NCBI RefSeq assembly: GCF_003633755.1
Contig: NZ_RBIL01000002.1
Coordinates: forward strand, 2,232,001-2,296,000
Source: Solirubrobacter pauli
GTDB lineage: Bacteria > Actinomycetota > Thermoleophilia > Solirubrobacterales > Solirubrobacteraceae
Length of the DNA: 64,000 nt
Direction of reading: 5' to 3'
In this document: in pieces, positions 16,746 through 25,185 of the stretch
Position numbering within the stretch: the stretch's first letter is position 1
How the letters are laid out: each line of letters starts with the position of its first letter
The notes under the pieces: generated by a model
The model's input: the letters and a program-made list of their open reading frames with translations, nothing else
Told to the model about the DNA's origin: nothing
Database searches by the model: none
Made by a program: the position numbers and the translations under genes

Positions 16746-18364
16746 GCGTCAAGGTCACGAGCGACCTGTGGTGGAAGAACGCGGTCGTCTACTGCCTCGA
16801 CGTCGAGATGTTCTACGACAACGACGGGGACGGGTGCGGTGACCTGCTCGGGCTGACCGAGCGCGTCGACTACCTCGCCGGGCTCGGCGTCAGCGTGCTC
16901 TGGCTGATGCCGTTCTACCCGTCGCCGAACCGCGACGACGGCTACGACATCACGGACTTCTACGCGGTCGACCCGGCGCTCGGGACGCTCGGCGACTTCA
17001 CCGAGCTCGTGCGCACGTGCCGGGATCGCGGGATCCGCGTGATCGCCGACTTCGTCATGAACCACACGTCGATCGAGCACCCGTGGTTCCAGGCGGCGCG
17101 GTCCTCCCCGGACTCGCCCTACCGCGACTTCTACGTGTGGGTGGACGAGCGGCCGCCCGAGAAGCCGGGCGACCTCGTCTTCCCCGACGCGGAGACGTCC
17201 AACTGGACGTTCGACCGCAAGGCCGGGCAGTACTACCAGCACCGCTTCTACAAGCACCAGCCCGACCTGAACCTCGCGAACCCCGCCGTGCGCGACGAGC
17301 TCGCCCAGGTGATGGGGTTCTGGCTCCAGCAGGGCCTCGCCGGGTTCCGCGTGGACGCCGTCCCGTTCCTGATCGAGGGCGCGCTCGACGATCCGCACCA
17401 GATCCTGCGCGACCTGCGCGCCTACGTGAACCGGCGCGCCGGCGACGCGGTGCTGCTCGGCGAGGTCAACCTGCCGGCCGAGCAGGTGCGCGAGTTCCTC
17501 GGCGACGAGGACGGCGACGAGCTGCACATGGTGCTCGACTTCATCGGCAACCAGGCGTTCTACCTCGCGTTGGCGCGCGGGTCCGCCGCGCCGCTCGCGG
17601 ACGCGTTGCGGTCCTATCCGCAGGTGCCGCCGTCGGCTTCGCTCGGGCGTTTCGTGCGCAACCACGACGAGCTGACGCTGGACAAGCTGAGCGAGGAGGA
17701 GCGCGCGGAGGTGTTCGCCCGCTTCGGGCCGGACGAGTCGCTGCAGCTGTACGGGCGCGGGCTGCGCCGGCGGCTGCCGACGATGTTCGACGGCGACGAG
17801 CGCGCGCTGCGGATGGCCTACTCGCTCGCGTTCTCGCTGCCCGGCACGCCGGTGCTGTTCTACGGCGAGGAGATCGGGATGGCCGAGAACCTCGAGATCG
17901 AGGGGCGCTACGCGGTGCGCGCGCCGATGCAGTGGGCGGCGGACGGCGGGTTCACGCTGCCGGGCGTGTCGTCCCGGCGCCCGATGGTCAGCGGCGCGTT
18001 CGGGCCCGAGCGGGTGAACGTGACCGACCAGCGGCGCGACGCGGGCTCGCTCCTGAACTGGTTCGAGCGCCTCATCCGGCGCCGGCGCGAGTGCCCGGAG
18101 CTGGGCTTCGGCGCGCTGACGGTGCTGGACGTGGGCGCGGAGTCCGTGTTCGCGCACCGGGTGGACTGGGACGACGCGACGATCGTCGCCGTGCACGAGC
18201 TGTCGGGCAAGCCGGTGACCGTCGAGCTGCCGGTCGAGGACGGCGAGGCGCTCGTCGACCTGTTCGGCGACCGGTCATGCTCGTTGCCCGCGACGCTCCA
18301 GCTCGAGCCGTACGGCGCGCACTGGTTCCGAGTGGCGCGCTCCGGCGTGCGGCTCCCGCCGTAG
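16742..18364 (+). CDS. GH13 alpha-amylase family enzyme (trehalose-synthase-like)
   Basis: 540 residues. All four GH13 regions are visible: DFVMNHTS (region I), GFRVDAVPF (II, nucleophile Asp near residue 205), LLGEVNLP (III, acid/base Glu near 240) and FVRNHDELT (IV). The N-terminus VYCLDVEMFYDNDGDGCGDLLGL resembles trehalose synthase/GH13 subfamily 16-like proteins. The C-terminal beta domain is short. It probably acts on maltose, trehalose or short alpha-glucans in the cytosol, as there is no signal peptide. Exact substrate cannot be decided from sequence. Translationally coupled to the LLM oxidoreductase. Confidence 0.9.
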   Translation: MSVKVTSDLWWKNAVVYCLDVEMFYDNDGDGCGDLLGLTERVDYLAGLGVSVLWLMPFYPSPNRDDGYDITDFYAVDPALGTLGDFTELVRTCRDRGIRVIADFVMNHTSIEHPWFQAARSSPDSPYRDFYVWVDERPPEKPGDLVFPDAETSNWTFDRKAGQYYQHRFYKHQPDLNLANPAVRDELAQVMGFWLQQGLAGFRVDAVPFLIEGALDDPHQILRDLRAYVNRRAGDAVLLGEVNLPAEQVREFLGDEDGDELHMVLDFIGNQAFYLALARGSAAPLADALRSYPQVPPSASLGRFVRNHDELTLDKLSEEERAEVFARFGPDESLQLYGRGLRRRLPTMFDGDERALRMAYSLAFSLPGTPVLFYGEEIGMAENLEIEGRYAVRAPMQWAADGGFTLPGVSSRRPMVSGAFGPERVNVTDQRRDAGSLLNWFERLIRRRRECPELGFGALTVLDVGAESVFAHRVDWDDATIVAVHELSGKPVTVELPVEDGEALVDLFGDRSCSLPATLQLEPYGAHWFRVARSGVRLPP

Positions 18365-18374
18365 GCCCGTCGCG

Positions 18375-18779
18375 TCAGTAGTCGTCGCGGCCGCGCAGCT
18401 TGTCGAACTGGCGGCGGTCGCGCTTCGTGGGCCGCGCGTTGCGGTCCACGCCCTGCGGGCGGGTCATCCGCATCTCCTCGATGCGCTGCTCGCGCTGGGT
18501 CCGGCTCTCCTCGGTCTCCGTGTAGAGCTGGACCGCGGCGGACGCCGGCAGCCGTCGCTCAGCGGTGCCATTGATGCGCGCGGTGATGCGGATCACGCCT
18601 TGGCTGAACTCGATCTCGTCGCCGGGCTTGACGTCCTTGCTCGGCTTCGCGGGCGCGCCGTTGACCTTCACGCGCCCGCCGCGGATGGCGTCCACGGCGA
18701 GCGCGCGCGTCTTCACCAGGCGCGCGGCCCACAGCCACTTGTCGATGCGTACGGCAGCAGTGTCCATCGTCGTTGACAT
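18375..18779 (-). CDS. S4 RNA-binding protein, HslR/Hsp15 family
   Basis: 134 residues. The S4 domain at the N-terminus (RIDKWLWAARLVKTRALAVDAIRGGRVKVNG) is followed by KPGDEIEF and a basic, coiled C-terminus (RTQREQRIEEMR ... KRDRRQFDKLRG). HslR-type proteins recycle stalled 50S subunits carrying nascent peptides. Two ATGs compete (18779 and 18767); the second begins MDTAAVRIDKW, closer to the usual family start. The gene is convergent with the GH13 gene, with a 10-bp gap. Confidence 0.85.
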   Translation of the reverse strand: MSTTMDTAAVRIDKWLWAARLVKTRALAVDAIRGGRVKVNGAPAKPSKDVKPGDEIEFSQGVIRITARINGTAERRLPASAAVQLYTETEESRTQREQRIEEMRMTRPQGVDRNARPTKRDRRQFDKLRGRDDY

Positions 18780-18820
18780 ATTGAACCCGACCCGCGCGCG
18801 AATCCCGCGTTGCCGGTTCC

Positions 18821-19531
18821 ATGAAGAGAATGATCGCGCTGCTCGCCGCGGGCTCCGTGCTCGCCGCGCCGGGAGCGGCGCTCGCGAAGCCGAAGGCCAA
18901 GGTCTACAAGGGGACGTTCGAGTACGTCGGTGCCGACGGCGATTACGTCACCGGCAAGTTCGGCAAGGTCCAGCTCGTCGACGGCAAGCGGAGCGACAAG
19001 CTCAGCGTGCACGTGCGGCGGCTCGCGTCGCGCACGACGTACGTCTACCGCTTGCAGTCGGCGCCGTCGGCGTGCGCGGCCGACGCTCCCGCCGGCGTGG
19101 ACGTGGCGGGTTGGAAGTACCGCACGCTGCGCACGTCCCGCTCCGGCGTGGCGAACGCGACCGCGCGCGCCAAGCACTTCAGCGTCGACAAGACCCAGCG
19201 CTACTTCGTCGGCGTCTTCCGGGCGGAAGCGAACGGCCAGCCGGGCGAGCTCGTGCTCTGCGCGCAACTGAACACGCCGTACAAGAAGGCCAAGAAGCCC
19301 GCCAAGCCGGCCAAGCCGACCGCGCCCGGCTCCAAGCCGGGCAAGCGCGACGACGCCCCGCAGGGCAACGCGAACGGCCAGGCCGACGACAAGCCGCGCG
19401 GCAAGAGCGAGGACGCCCCGCGCGGCAAGAGCGACGACGCGCCCCGTGGCAAGAGCGAGGACGCACCCCGCGGCAACGCCAACGGCCGCGACAAGGACAA
19501 GCCCAAGGAGACGGGCAAGCCTGCCCGCTAG
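18821..19531 (+). CDS. Secreted protein with charged DAPRGKSE repeat tail
   Basis: 236 residues. A Sec signal peptide (MIALLAAGSVLAAPGAALA) precedes a beta-rich domain (FEYVGADGDYVTGKFGKVQLVDGKRSDKL ...) with two cysteines. A highly charged, disordered tail from about residue 160 holds four imperfect 8-residue repeats (cores EDAPRGKS / DDAPRGKS). The globular part is not a family I recognise. The tail could bind polyanionic wall polymers, but that is a guess. ATG 18821 begins the signal peptide; there is no strong RBS. Confidence 0.7.
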   Translation: MKRMIALLAAGSVLAAPGAALAKPKAKVYKGTFEYVGADGDYVTGKFGKVQLVDGKRSDKLSVHVRRLASRTTYVYRLQSAPSACAADAPAGVDVAGWKYRTLRTSRSGVANATARAKHFSVDKTQRYFVGVFRAEANGQPGELVLCAQLNTPYKKAKKPAKPAKPTAPGSKPGKRDDAPQGNANGQADDKPRGKSEDAPRGKSDDAPRGKSEDAPRGNANGRDKDKPKETGKPAR

Positions 19532-19580
19532 GGAAACCGCCGGCCCGTCACCCCTGCGGCGGGTCGGCGTCCTCCCGGGC

Positions 19581-19616
19581 GAACCTGAAGCGCGACGCCC
19601 TCCAGGTTCGCGCGGG
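19581..19616. repeat. Dispersed intergenic palindromic repeat, copy 2
   Basis: Begins GAACCTGAAG and ends CCAGGTTCGCGCGGG, in the gap between convergent genes. It matches the ends of copy 1 at 7580-7615. Confidence 0.55.
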
Positions 19617-19624
19617 CGCCGGTC

Positions 19625-20143
19625 CTAGCCGAGCCAGCGGTGCAGCGCGGCGGCGCCGACCATCGTCACGTCGCCGTCCGCGTCGATCCAGTCGCGCACC
19701 CGCAGCTCCCGCACCAGGCCGAGCGCGTCGCTCGGACCCGGCCCGTCGCCGATCGAGGTCAGCATGCTCGTGCCGGGCTCGATCACCCACCGGCCGGAGT
19801 CCAGCGCGGCGAGCGCACGCCCCTGCTCGTCGGTCGGCATGTCCAGCGGGTCCGGACCGGCGCCGGTCAGCGGGTCCTGCCACTTGCCCGCCGGCTGCGT
19901 GTCCGGCGCCGACGGCGTCGCCGCGGACGGCGCATACGGCACACCGCCGAGGTTCTCGGCCTGGGCGCGCAGCCACTCGCCGGCCTCGTTCACGAACCGC
20001 TTGGCCCGGTCCGCGTCCACCCCATACGTCCGCGCGACATCCTCGAATTCGCCGGACTGGAAGCGCTGGAACCCGCGCTGCACCTCGTCGGCGATCTCGC
20101 GGAGCGCGTCCTCGAAGCTCTTCGGCTTGTCGTCGTCGTCCAT
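19625..20143 (-). CDS. Hypothetical acidic protein
   Basis: 172 residues, no membrane segment or signal. The N-terminus is a charged helical region (MDDDDKPKSFEDALREIADEVQRG). The middle has a proline-rich linker (YAPSAATPSAPDTQPAGKWQDPLTG). The C-terminus resembles a winged-helix or degenerate helical domain (LGLVRELRVRDWIDADGDVTMVGAAALHRWLG). No family recognised; the ordered ends and good codon use support a real gene. It is divergent from the lipoprotein gene at 20167 with a 23-bp gap. Confidence 0.6.
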   Translation of the reverse strand: MDDDDKPKSFEDALREIADEVQRGFQRFQSGEFEDVARTYGVDADRAKRFVNEAGEWLRAQAENLGGVPYAPSAATPSAPDTQPAGKWQDPLTGAGPDPLDMPTDEQGRALAALDSGRWVIEPGTSMLTSIGDGPGPSDALGLVRELRVRDWIDADGDVTMVGAAALHRWLG

Positions 20144-20166
20144 GGGCTCGATGATCGCAACGCAAC

Positions 20167-20610
20167 ATGTCCGTTAGATCAACGTGCCTGCTCGGAGCGC
20201 TGGCGCTCGCGATCGCGAGCTGCGGCTCCTCCTCGACGCCGGTCGCGGCCTCGTGCAAGGTCGACCGCGGCGAGCTCCCCGCCTGGGCGACGACCGGGTT
20301 CTCGGACCCGCACCCGAAGATGCCCCACGTCGTCGGTGCCGCCGGCCGCATCGCCGCGATCCTGTTCGCCGACCCGCTGCGCGCCACCGACGGGCGGGAC
20401 GGCCCGCAGAACAAGATCCTCTGGGTCGCCCGGGACCCCCAGCAGGCGATGTCCGACCTGACGATCCGCGCCGTCCACGGCGACGACACGCTCGAGCGAA
20501 CCGTCCCCGGCGGCCCGGGCCCGTCCGTCGTCGACCTCCCCAAGGGCTGCTGGACGCTCGAGCTGTCCTGGTCGGGCCGGACCGACCGGCTGAACCTGCA
20601 GTACGACTAG
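20167..20610 (+). CDS. Putative lipoprotein
   Basis: 147 residues with a lipoprotein signal peptide: LLGALALAIASC with the lipobox IASC and Cys about residue 19, followed by a Ser/Thr-rich tether. The mature domain (about 120 residues) ends in a beta-sandwich-like WTLELSWSGRTDRLNLQYD. Function unknown; surface-anchored. Convergent with the cupin gene, with a 4-bp overlap. Confidence 0.7.
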   Translation: MSVRSTCLLGALALAIASCGSSSTPVAASCKVDRGELPAWATTGFSDPHPKMPHVVGAAGRIAAILFADPLRATDGRDGPQNKILWVARDPQQAMSDLTIRAVHGDDTLERTVPGGPGPSVVDLPKGCWTLELSWSGRTDRLNLQYD

Positions 20611-21152
20611 GCGAAGGGCAGCCCGCCGAAGTCCGGAGGGCCCTTGCTCCACTTCGGGAACGGCGCGTAGGCCTCCTTGGAGTGCGGCGTGTCCTGCTCG
20701 GGGCCCGCGCCGTGCTCGAGCGCCGTCTCGTTGCGGACGTAGGTGGTGTGCGTCGAGTCGTCGCCGTTCGCCCGCGCGCCGATCGCGAACACGAGGCACG
20801 GGCCGTCCCCCGCGCCGACGAGGATGTGGTCACAGCCGGGCGGTGAGTGGAAGAAGTCCCAGGCCCGCAGTCGGCGTTCCTGGCCCTCGACGATCAGCAG
20901 GCATTCGCCCTGCAGGACGAGGAAGCCCTCCTGGTTGCCCTCGCGGTGGTACATGCCGTTCGGCTGGCCGGGCTGCAGAACGCACAGCGTGTAGCCGATC
21001 TGCGGGAAGCCGACCTCGCCGCCCTCGAAGATGCAGGCGTCGCCGAAGTACTCGTTGCGCACCCACGCCGCGTCCCGGACATTGACCGTGAACCAGCCTT
21101 CGGTCGCAGCAACGCGTCCGTATTCCGACTCTTGCATCTGCGCCTCGTCCAT
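20607..21152 (-). CDS. Cupin-domain protein
   Basis: 181 residues. A single cupin domain (about 55-130) has a metal-site-like motif (GMYHREGNQEGFLVLQGEC: His, Glu, then Glu and Gly spacing) and a second motif HSPPGCDHILVGAG. Such proteins bind a metal and act as small-molecule enzymes or sensors; the substrate is unknown. ATG 21152 is six bases after a TAGCCT element, a well-supported leaderless start. Confidence 0.8.
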   Translation of the reverse strand: MDEAQMQESEYGRVAATEGWFTVNVRDAAWVRNEYFGDACIFEGGEVGFPQIGYTLCVLQPGQPNGMYHREGNQEGFLVLQGECLLIVEGQERRLRAWDFFHSPPGCDHILVGAGDGPCLVFAIGARANGDDSTHTTYVRNETALEHGAGPEQDTPHSKEAYAPFPKWSKGPPDFGGLPFA

Positions 21153-21164
21153 TCGACCAGGCTA
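21153..21164 (-). promoter_or_regulatory. Leaderless -10 promoter, cupin gene
   Basis: TAGCCT (21159-21164, minus strand), six bases, ATG 21152. Confidence 0.6.
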
Positions 21165-21195
21165 TTTCTCACACCGGATGCGAGATGATCCACCG

Positions 21196-22875
21196 ATGAA
21201 GCGCCTTGGTGTGTTCGTCGTAGCTGCGCTCGCGTTGTTGGCCGGCACCGCTTGGGCCGCGTTCGAGCAGGAAGGCGGCCCGTACGCGACGGGCGCCGAG
21301 CCGTACGCCGTGTACGCGGGGGACTTCAGCGGTGACGGACGTTCGGACGTCATCGTCATGAACGGCTCGTCGAGCAGTCTGAATTACTACGTGCGCCAGC
21401 CAGGCGGCGGCTTCGCCGACGGCGGGACGATCGATCTGGGTCCCAACACCGGGCCCAGCTTTGCGGCGGTCGCGGACTACAACGGCGACGGCCGGGCCGA
21501 CCTCGCGGTGGCCAAGTTCGTCGGGCAGAACGTCAACGTCCTGCTTCAGCAGCCGTCCGGAGGACTCGCGCGCGAAGCCGACGCGGGCGCCAGCCTCGAC
21601 CAGCTGAGCGCGATCGGAGCCGGCGACTTCAACAGCGACGGGCGGACCGACCTCGTCGTCGCGCGGTGGAATCAGTCGGGTGTGACGCTGCTGCTGCGCA
21701 ACGCCGGCAACAACGGCTTCACGAGCAGCACGTCGTTCGCGACGGGCACCAACCCTCGCCAGATCGACGTCGCCGACTTCAACGGAGACAGCCTCCCGGA
21801 CATCGCCATCACCAACGCGGGCAGTGGCAGCGTCACGGTGCTTCGCCGCACGGGGACCACGTTCACGTCCGAAGGCAACTTCTCGGTCGGCGCGGGGCCA
21901 CAGGACCTCACGATCGCGGACTTCAACCGCGACGGTTTCCAGGACATCGCGGTGGCCAACAACACGTCAGGCACGGTCTCGATCCTGCTGCGCAACGCCG
22001 CCAACAACGGCTTCGACGCCGAAGCCGGATCGCCGATCACCGTCGGCACCGGCCCGAACGGCATCACCACGGCGGACTTCAACCTCGACGGGCTTCCCGA
22101 TCTCGCCGTCACATCGAACACGACGAACGTCCTGCTTCGCAACGCCGGAGGTGGCTTCACGGCGGACACGCCGCTCGGGCTGGACTCGTACGGGATCGCC
22201 ACTGCCGACTTCGACGGAGATGCCCGACCCGACCTTGTCATCACTTCGCTCGGTGTGAACCAGATGCGCGTATTGCGCAATCCAGGCGCGTCCCAGCCGC
22301 CTCCACCGCCCACGCCCACGCCCACGCCGCCCGTCGCGACGCCCACGCCCGTCGCCGGCACGACGGTGAACGCGGAGCCCGTCAAGGGCACGGTCAAGGT
22401 CAAGCTGCCGAAGAGCAACCGGTACGTGGACCTCAAGCAGGCCGGGTTGCTGCCGGTCGGGACGACGGTGGACACACGCAAGGGCACGATCGAGATCACC
22501 GCCGCCGGGCAGGGCGGGAAGGCGAAGTTCTTCGACGGCATCTTCCGGATCAGCCAGACGAAGGGCGCGCGGCCGCTCACCACGCTCACGCTCACGGAGG
22601 CGTTGAGCTGTCCGAAGGGGAAGAAGGCGTCGAGCGCCGCGGCCAAGAAGAAGAGCCGCAAGCTGTGGGGTGACGGGAAGGGCTCGTTCCGGACGGCCGG
22701 CAAGTACAGCGCGGCGACCGTGCGCGGGACGAAGTGGCTCGTCACGGACTACTGCGACCGGACGGTCACGAAGGTCACGCAGGGGTCGGTGCGCGTGCGC
22801 GACAACGTCAAGAAGATCAACAAGGTCGTGCGGAAGGGCAAGAGCTACACGGCGCGGGCGAAGAAGGGCCGGTAG
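21196..22875 (+). CDS. Secreted FG-GAP/VCBS propeller with FecR-like C-terminal domain
   Basis: 559 residues. A signal peptide (LGVFVVAALALLAGTAWA) is followed by seven FG-GAP/VCBS repeats, each with a calcium-binding-like DFNxDGxxD loop (DFSGDGRSD, DYNGDGRAD, DFNSDGRTD, DFNGDSLPD, DFNRDGFQD, DFNLDGLPD, DFDGDARPD). A Pro/Thr linker (PPPPPTPTPTPP) leads to a FecR-like domain (PVGTTVDTRKGTIEITAA ... RGTKWLVTDYCDRTVTKV ... GSVRVRD). Probably a seven-bladed surface propeller. ATG 21196 directly precedes the signal peptide and stands six bases after GATGAT. Ligand unknown. Confidence 0.85.
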   Translation: MKRLGVFVVAALALLAGTAWAAFEQEGGPYATGAEPYAVYAGDFSGDGRSDVIVMNGSSSSLNYYVRQPGGGFADGGTIDLGPNTGPSFAAVADYNGDGRADLAVAKFVGQNVNVLLQQPSGGLAREADAGASLDQLSAIGAGDFNSDGRTDLVVARWNQSGVTLLLRNAGNNGFTSSTSFATGTNPRQIDVADFNGDSLPDIAITNAGSGSVTVLRRTGTTFTSEGNFSVGAGPQDLTIADFNRDGFQDIAVANNTSGTVSILLRNAANNGFDAEAGSPITVGTGPNGITTADFNLDGLPDLAVTSNTTNVLLRNAGGGFTADTPLGLDSYGIATADFDGDARPDLVITSLGVNQMRVLRNPGASQPPPPPTPTPTPPVATPTPVAGTTVNAEPVKGTVKVKLPKSNRYVDLKQAGLLPVGTTVDTRKGTIEITAAGQGGKAKFFDGIFRISQTKGARPLTTLTLTEALSCPKGKKASSAAAKKKSRKLWGDGKGSFRTAGKYSAATVRGTKWLVTDYCDRTVTKVTQGSVRVRDNVKKINKVVRKGKSYTARAKKGR

Positions 22876-22886
22876 CGGGGCCTGAA

Positions 22887-22898
22887 TACGATCAGGCC
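22887..22898 (+). promoter_or_regulatory. Leaderless -10 promoter, PPOX gene
   Basis: TACGAT at 22887-22892, six bases, ATG 22899. Confidence 0.65.
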
Positions 22899-23318
22899 AT
22901 GATCGACCAGAGCACGGACTTCGGGCAGCGGGTCGCGCGGCATCTCACCGACGACGAGGTGGTGTGGCTGACAACGGTCACCGCGGGTGGGCAGCCGGTG
23001 CCGAACCCGGTGTGGTTCTGGTGGGACGGCGCGGAGACGATCCGCGTCTACACGTTGCCCGGGAGCCTGCGGGTGCGCACGCTGCGGGAGAACCCGAAGC
23101 TGTCGTTGAACTTCCGCGGGACGGAGACCGGCGGGGACGTCGTCGTGCTCAACGGGGTCGCGACGGTGCTCGGCGACGTCGAGCCGGCGAGTGAGCACGC
23201 GGCGTACGTCGAGAAGTACACGCGCGGGCTGCAGTCGCTGAACCTCACGCCCGAGGCGTTCGCGCAGCAGTACAACACCGCGGTGGACATCCGCGTGACG
23301 AAGGTGCGGGGGTTCTAG
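22899..23318 (+). CDS. Pyridoxamine 5'-phosphate oxidase family (F420/FMN-binding) protein
   Basis: 139 residues, split beta-barrel. VVWLTTVTAGGQPVPNPVWFWWDG is the typical opening of actinobacterial F420-dependent or FMN/heme PPOX-like enzymes, and SLRVRTLRENPKLSLNF and VVLNGVATVLGD follow the family. It probably reduces or oxidises a small molecule with bound flavin or F420. ATG 22899 has a perfect TACGAT-N6 promoter; the long upstream extension is rejected. The GNAT gene follows after 4 bp. Confidence 0.88.
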   Translation: MIDQSTDFGQRVARHLTDDEVVWLTTVTAGGQPVPNPVWFWWDGAETIRVYTLPGSLRVRTLRENPKLSLNFRGTETGGDVVVLNGVATVLGDVEPASEHAAYVEKYTRGLQSLNLTPEAFAQQYNTAVDIRVTKVRGF

Positions 23319-23322
23319 GCCG

Positions 23323-23769
23323 ATGGCGACCATCCGCACCGCCACGCCGGAGGACCTGGACACCGTGACCGCGCTGCTGGTCGGCTTCCGCGACTGGTGG
23401 GAGTCGACCACGCCGTCCGAGGAGACGTTCCGCACGACCGCGGCCACGCTGCTCGAGGACCCGAACACGGAGTTCCTGCTCGCCGGCGACGAGGGCTTCG
23501 CGCAGCTGCGCTTCCGGCTGTCGGCCTGGACCGGCACGGAGGACTGCTGGCTCGAGGACGTCTACGTGCGGGACTCCGCGCGCGGGACGGGCCTGGGCAA
23601 GGCGCTCGTCCAGGCGGCGATCGACCGCGCCCGCGCACGCGGGTGCAAGCGCATCGAGCTCGACGTCAACGAGACGAACACGGGCGCGATTGGCCTCTAC
23701 ACGCACCTGGGCTTCAAGACCGAGCCCAAGCCGCCCGGCCGCACCCTGTTCCTCGGGCAGAAGCTCTAG
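23323..23769 (+). CDS. GNAT N-acetyltransferase
   Basis: 148 residues with one GNAT domain: DCWLEDVYVRDSARGTGLGKAL (motif A acetyl-CoA loop) and ELDVNETNTGAIGLYTHLGF (motif B). The substrate may be a small amine. It starts four bases after the PPOX stop and is likely co-transcribed with it. Its stop overlaps the convergent DUF899 gene. Confidence 0.88.
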   Translation: MATIRTATPEDLDTVTALLVGFRDWWESTTPSEETFRTTAATLLEDPNTEFLLAGDEGFAQLRFRLSAWTGTEDCWLEDVYVRDSARGTGLGKALVQAAIDRARARGCKRIELDVNETNTGAIGLYTHLGFKTEPKPPGRTLFLGQKL

Positions 23770-24413
23770 TAGTCGTCCTTGCGGCGCCACCACTGGTACG
23801 GCGGCGACTGCGGCCGGCCGGGCGGCGTGTCCTCCCACTCCTCCTGGCGCCCGTAGGGCGTCAGGTCGAGGAACGTCCACACCGAGCCGAGCGCCTCGAC
23901 GCCGCGCGACGTCGTCTCGTAGGTCAGGTAGGCGCGGTCGCCGTCGCGGAGGAAGACCTGAAGGCGGAAGTACTCGGTCGTCCCGCACGCCTCCTGGAAG
24001 GCGAGCGTGTCCGTGTACCAGGGGATGTCCTCCCAGCCCATCCGCGCCTGGTAGGCGGCGATCCGGTCCTGCGGCGCGCGCGAGACCAGGGCGAACGTCA
24101 CGTCGCGCGCGTTCAGGTGCGCGAGCTCGGACACCTGGTCGGTGAACATGGTGCACCCCGGGCACGCGTCGCCGTCCTCGGGGAACCAGAAGTGGTAGAG
24201 GATCAGCTGGGGCCGACCCGCGAACAGGTCGAGGAAGGAGACGACGCCGGCCGGGCCCTCGAACGCGAAGTCGGTCGCGAACTCCATCGCCGGCTGCCGC
24301 CGACGCTCCGCGGCCAGCGCGTCCCGCTCACGCGTCGCCGCCTTCTCCTTCTCGATCAGCGCGGCGTTCGCGGCGCGCCAGGCCTGCTCAGTGACGATCT
24401 CCGGAAGTGCCAT
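23766..24413 (-). CDS. DUF899 thioredoxin-fold family protein
   Basis: 215 residues. It matches DUF899: LPEIVTEQAWRAANAALIEKEK at the N-terminus, the LILYHFWFPEDGDACPGCTMFTDQ core with a CPGC-like redox motif, and the C-terminal YEttSRGVEALGSVWTFLDLTPYGRQEEWEDTP signature. Predicted thioredoxin-like fold; the reaction is unknown. The first 26 bases overlap the end of the upstream membrane-protein gene. Confidence 0.9.
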   Translation of the reverse strand: MALPEIVTEQAWRAANAALIEKEKAATRERDALAAERRRQPAMEFATDFAFEGPAGVVSFLDLFAGRPQLILYHFWFPEDGDACPGCTMFTDQVSELAHLNARDVTFALVSRAPQDRIAAYQARMGWEDIPWYTDTLAFQEACGTTEYFRLQVFLRDGDRAYLTYETTSRGVEALGSVWTFLDLTPYGRQEEWEDTPPGRPQSPPYQWWRRKDDY

Positions 24414-25119
24414 GCACGCTAAGACGGCGGCCGAGCCCGCAATTCATCGCCACCGCCGCCAGCACGCCGAGCGCGACCCAGCCGGTCGACGCCACGACGA
24501 CGCAGAACGCGAAGTAGCCGCGCAGCCCGACGACGAGCCCGCCGAGCGCGTGCGCCCCCGCCGCCAGGCCGCGGACCCGCACGAGCAAGAGCACGAACGT
24601 CGTGCTGAGCGCGGGGAACGCGGCGACGATCCCGGCCGCCGCTGGCCCGAGCCGGTCCGCGACCACCAGCGAGACGCCGACGAGCACGAACACGATCGCC
24701 GCGCCCGCCCGCGGGTCCACGGGCCCGCCGGAACTTAAACGTCCAGGACGTTTAACTTCGGTGGCGAGCAGCAGGACCGGCACCGCGCAGAGCGTCGCCA
24801 CCCACGTGGGCACGAGCGCGATCAGCAGCGACACCGCGACGTACGCGAGCGCCGCCGCCGCGAACCCGGCGACCGATCCGCGCCGCACGATCACCGCGGC
24901 GAACGCCAGCGCGAACGCCACCTGCGCGACCACGTGGGCGCCGGCGCTCGCCGCCACGGCCGGTCCCTGAGCGCCGAGCGCCAGCACGATCACCGCGATC
25001 GACAGCGGCGCCGCCGCGATCACCCCCGCGGCGGCCGGGCCGGCGCGGCGTTCGACCGCGGTCACGGCGAGCATCAGGGTGGGAGCGGCGAGGAGCGGGA
25101 CGACCATGCCCCTCACCAT
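24388..25119 (-). CDS. Multi-pass membrane protein
   Basis: 243 residues with about seven or eight hydrophobic helices rich in Ala/Val/Leu. The two halves look alike: RRAGPAAAGVIAAAPLSIAVIVLAL and RLGPAAAGIVAAFPALSTTFVLLL share an RxGPAAAGxxAAxP motif, suggesting an internal duplication (inverted-repeat transporter-like). Family unrecognised. Two ATGs (25119, 25107); the second has GAGGGG just before it. The gene contains a 21-bp near-perfect palindrome at 24735-24755 encoding VKRPGRL between the halves. It is coupled to the DUF899 gene. Confidence 0.65.
   Translation of the reverse strand: MVRGMVVPLLAAPTLMLAVTAVERRAGPAAAGVIAAAPLSIAVIVLALGAQGPAVAASAGAHVVAQVAFALAFAAVIVRRGSVAGFAAAALAYVAVSLLIALVPTWVATLCAVPVLLLATEVKRPGRLSSGGPVDPRAGAAIVFVLVGVSLVVADRLGPAAAGIVAAFPALSTTFVLLLVRVRGLAAGAHALGGLVVGLRGYFAFCVVVASTGWVALGVLAAVAMNCGLGRRLSVHGTSGDRH
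24735..24755. repeat. 10-bp-arm palindrome inside the membrane-protein gene
   Basis: Arms TTAAACGTCC and GGACGTTTAA around a single A. It is AT-rich at both ends, in contrast to its surroundings, and similar in architecture to the palindromes at 50220-50276. Confidence 0.6.
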
Positions 25120-25145
25120 CGACTACCCGGGTGTTCACTTCCAGC

Positions 25146-25177
25146 GAACGTTCACGAACGAGAACCGTTCGAGAACG
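25146..25177. promoter_or_regulatory. Cluster of GAAC/GTTC inverted repeats
   Basis: The 66-bp gap upstream of the membrane-protein gene holds GAACGTTC (25146-25153) followed by GAACG, GAACCGTTC and GAACG. It is probably an operator region. The spacing does not match a LexA box (GAAC-N4-GTTC). Confidence 0.4.
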
Positions 25178-25185
25178 CGAATGGT

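Noticed and set aside
25146-25177. LexA/SOS box
   Set aside because: GAAC and GTTC half-sites are present, but none has the four-base spacing of the actinobacterial GAAC-N4-GTTC box.
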